64,000 nucleotides of DNA from an uncultured Synechococcaceae cyanobacterium (GTDB lineage Bacteria > Cyanobacteriota > Cyanobacteriia > PCC-6307 > Cyanobiaceae). The notes below the pieces were generated by a model. That model made no database searches. It was not told where the DNA came from and was given only the letters and a program-made list of their open reading frames with translations. Numbering within the stretch: the first letter of the stretch is position 1; each line of letters opens with the position of its first letter. Shown here piece after piece: positions 62,682 through 64,000 of the stretch. The position numbers were made by a program, and so were the translations under genes. The stretch spans positions 1 to 64,000 of the forward strand of contig CACAVZ010000003.1 in the NCBI GenBank assembly GCA_902536065.1. Reading direction: 5' to 3'.

Positions 62682-63868
62682 CGCAAACAGATAGAATTTA
62701 TATTCATTTTCTTCTCATTAAACTTTTTAAAAACAATCCACTTAAAATCACCTAAACAAACAGGATCAACGAGTCTAAGTAATGCCTCTCTTCTTAAAAG
62801 GGCATTAGATAAATCCTCCTTTAATTCTTTCTGAATCCCATAAAGTTTCTCTGCTAATCCAAGTGCCAACAAAGCCTCCCCTTGTTTAGTTATTCCAACA
62901 GTATCAAATCCAAGAGTCTCAGCATCATTAATTAAAGTTTCTATGCACACATGAGATGTTAAATCGCAATTTCCAGGAGAATCTAGGACATTATTCGTCA
63001 TTTTTTGATTTTCATAAGAAACTATCGTCCCATCAGAATTCTTAGAGGTATAGTATTTTTTGGCTTCTTTAGCGTAATCTATTATCAATAAAATACCATT
63101 ATTAATTTTTTGATAAATAGCTTTTAACCATTTTGAGTTATCAATATGCCATTCTGTCGTCCATCCTTCAAGAGCATATTCAGGCGGGATAGTTATCTCC
63201 AACTCACTTTTAGCAAGTTCAATACTTTTTTCCAATTCTCTTGTAATTGGCATTTTATCAAAAAATAATTTATGAGATTTTTTGTCTATAGAAACTGCTT
63301 GTCGAATTAATTTTCCCTTTGAAAAGGTTATTCTCTCTACTGGCAAAGCATCCAAAACCTCATTTGCTAGAACTATTCCGTTTATATTATTTCCCTTCAC
63401 ATCTTCCAAACCTTTCCACAAAATATCAATACCTAAGTTCAAAAATTCTTCCAATTTATTTTTTTGTTTTTCTACCATCCCTTTATTAGGTTCAATAATT
63501 ACAAAAGAAACTCCTTCTAAAAGATTCTTGTTGTTTTCAAAAAAATATTTAATTAATCCACTCATAAAGCTTCCATCTCCAGCTCCAAATTCAGTTACAG
63601 ATAATTTCTGATTAGATAAAAAACTACTTTTGAACTGAATCAACCAATCTTCTATTTGTTTACCAACCAAAAAAGCAAAATCATCCGATAGAGAGGGTGA
63701 TGTGACAAAATCTCCTCGAACACCTAACTCAGCTTTACCACTGCCGTAATAACCATTAATAGGATCATTTAATGCAAAATTCATAAAGTCATAAAAACTT
63801 ATAGTCCCTCCCATTTTTATTATTTTTTTTACTAACCAATCTGGATTATTCGCGGGTAAGCTATTCAT
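62678..63868 (-). CDS. SAM-dependent methyltransferase, MidA/NDUFAF7 family
   Basis: 396 residues. It opens with [22 protein letters not shown] and [10 protein letters not shown], and has the SAM-binding [14 protein letters not shown], then [14 protein letters not shown] and [10 protein letters not shown]. Mitochondrial members methylate an arginine of a complex I subunit; in cyanobacteria the target may be NDH-1, which is an inference from the family. Length normal. Confidence 0.92.
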   Translation of the reverse strand: MNSLPANNPDWLVKKIIKMGGTISFYDFMNFALNDPINGYYGSGKAELGVRGDFVTSPSLSDDFAFLVGKQIEDWLIQFKSSFLSNQKLSVTEFGAGDGSFMSGLIKYFFENNKNLLEGVSFVIIEPNKGMVEKQKNKLEEFLNLGIDILWKGLEDVKGNNINGIVLANEVLDALPVERITFSKGKLIRQAVSIDKKSHKLFFDKMPITRELEKSIELAKSELEITIPPEYALEGWTTEWHIDNSKWLKAIYQKINNGILLIIDYAKEAKKYYTSKNSDGTIVSYENQKMTNNVLDSPGNCDLTSHVCIETLINDAETLGFDTVGITKQGEALLALGLAEKLYGIQKELKEDLSNALLRREALLRLVDPVCLGDFKWIVFKKFNEKKMNINSICLR

Positions 63869-63899
63869 CGGCGAAAATATAAGGAGACAAAATTTATTT

Positions 63900-64000
63900 A
63901 TGCCTTCAAAGATTAACTATTTATTTGGAATATTACTATCAATATTAGTTTTAATTTCACATAAACCGGTTTTCGCTATAAATAATCCAAATCTCTTACC
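63900..64000 (+). CDS. Secreted protein, 5' part only
   Basis: From ATG 63900 the frame is open to the window end: signal peptide (YLFGILLSILVLISHKPVFA) followed by INNPNLL. AAGGAG stands about 13 nt upstream. The NNPNLLP-like start after the signal recalls TPM-domain proteins such as Psb32, but 33 residues are too few to decide. Confidence 0.6.
   Translation, partial: MPSKINYLFGILLSILVLISHKPVFAINNPNLL

Overview
The window reads as a single stretch of chromosome from a very AT-rich, streamlined marine picocyanobacterium, almost certainly Prochlorococcus, most likely a high-light clade. Support: chlP, pcyA, petN, thf1/psb29, sipA, a high-light-inducible (Hli) protein, a c6-type cytochrome, cyanobacterial families DUF2103, DUF1651 and TIGR02450, extremely AT-rich spacers, few Shine-Dalgarno sequences and many TTG/GTG starts. 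No tRNA, rRNA, CRISPR array, insertion sequence or prophage is visible.

Layout. 1-25 kb is dense core genome: a partial lptB, DUF309, typA, two M15 peptidases, chlP, glyS, ferredoxin-sulfite reductase, a recG broken by a one-base frameshift at an A7 run, tsf-rpsB with a pseudoknot-shaped leader, a glycosyltransferase, a DevBCA-type exporter joined to pcyA, an active/inactive M16 peptidase pair, sipA, ftsH, clpP, thf1 and petN. 26-32 kb is an accessory stretch of short, mostly unrecognised genes. 32.2-38.0 kb is a tight four-gene ligase-associated DNA-repair operon (MBL exonuclease, ATP-dependent ligase, Lhr-like helicase, PdeM endonuclease). 39.2-45.7 kb is a phosphate/arsenate locus: pstCAB and pstS flank arsR, gap and arsJ, with ArsR-type operators in front of pstC, arsR/gap and pstS. 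45.8-48.4 kb holds an LptA-like protein, cytochrome c6, a K+ channel and DUF1499. 48.5-59.9 kb is a second accessory stretch packed with 13-100 residue genes, plus an SDR, an Hli, two DUF1651 paralogues with a shared promoter block and a stand-alone NAD-ligase adenylation domain. The end returns to core genome: 6S RNA, purK, aroB, a MidA-type methyltransferase and the start of a secreted protein.

How the genes fit together. Phosphate import inevitably admits arsenate. GAPDH turns arsenate into 1-arseno-3-phosphoglycerate and ArsJ exports it; the repeated operator suggests that one ArsR controls both this pair and the Pst transporter. No phoB, phoR or ptrA gene is present in the locus. FtsH and Thf1/Psb29, neighbours here, act together in photosystem II repair. 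The window carries an ATP-dependent ligase system and a truncated NAD-ligase-like protein, but no complete LigA.

The strongest leads are the shared ArsR operator across three promoters, the rpsB leader pseudoknot, the recG slippage site, the paired DUF1651 promoters with LexA-like boxes, two tiny genes with near-perfect Shine-Dalgarno sequences, and a cluster of DnaA-box-like sites in an intergenic region.
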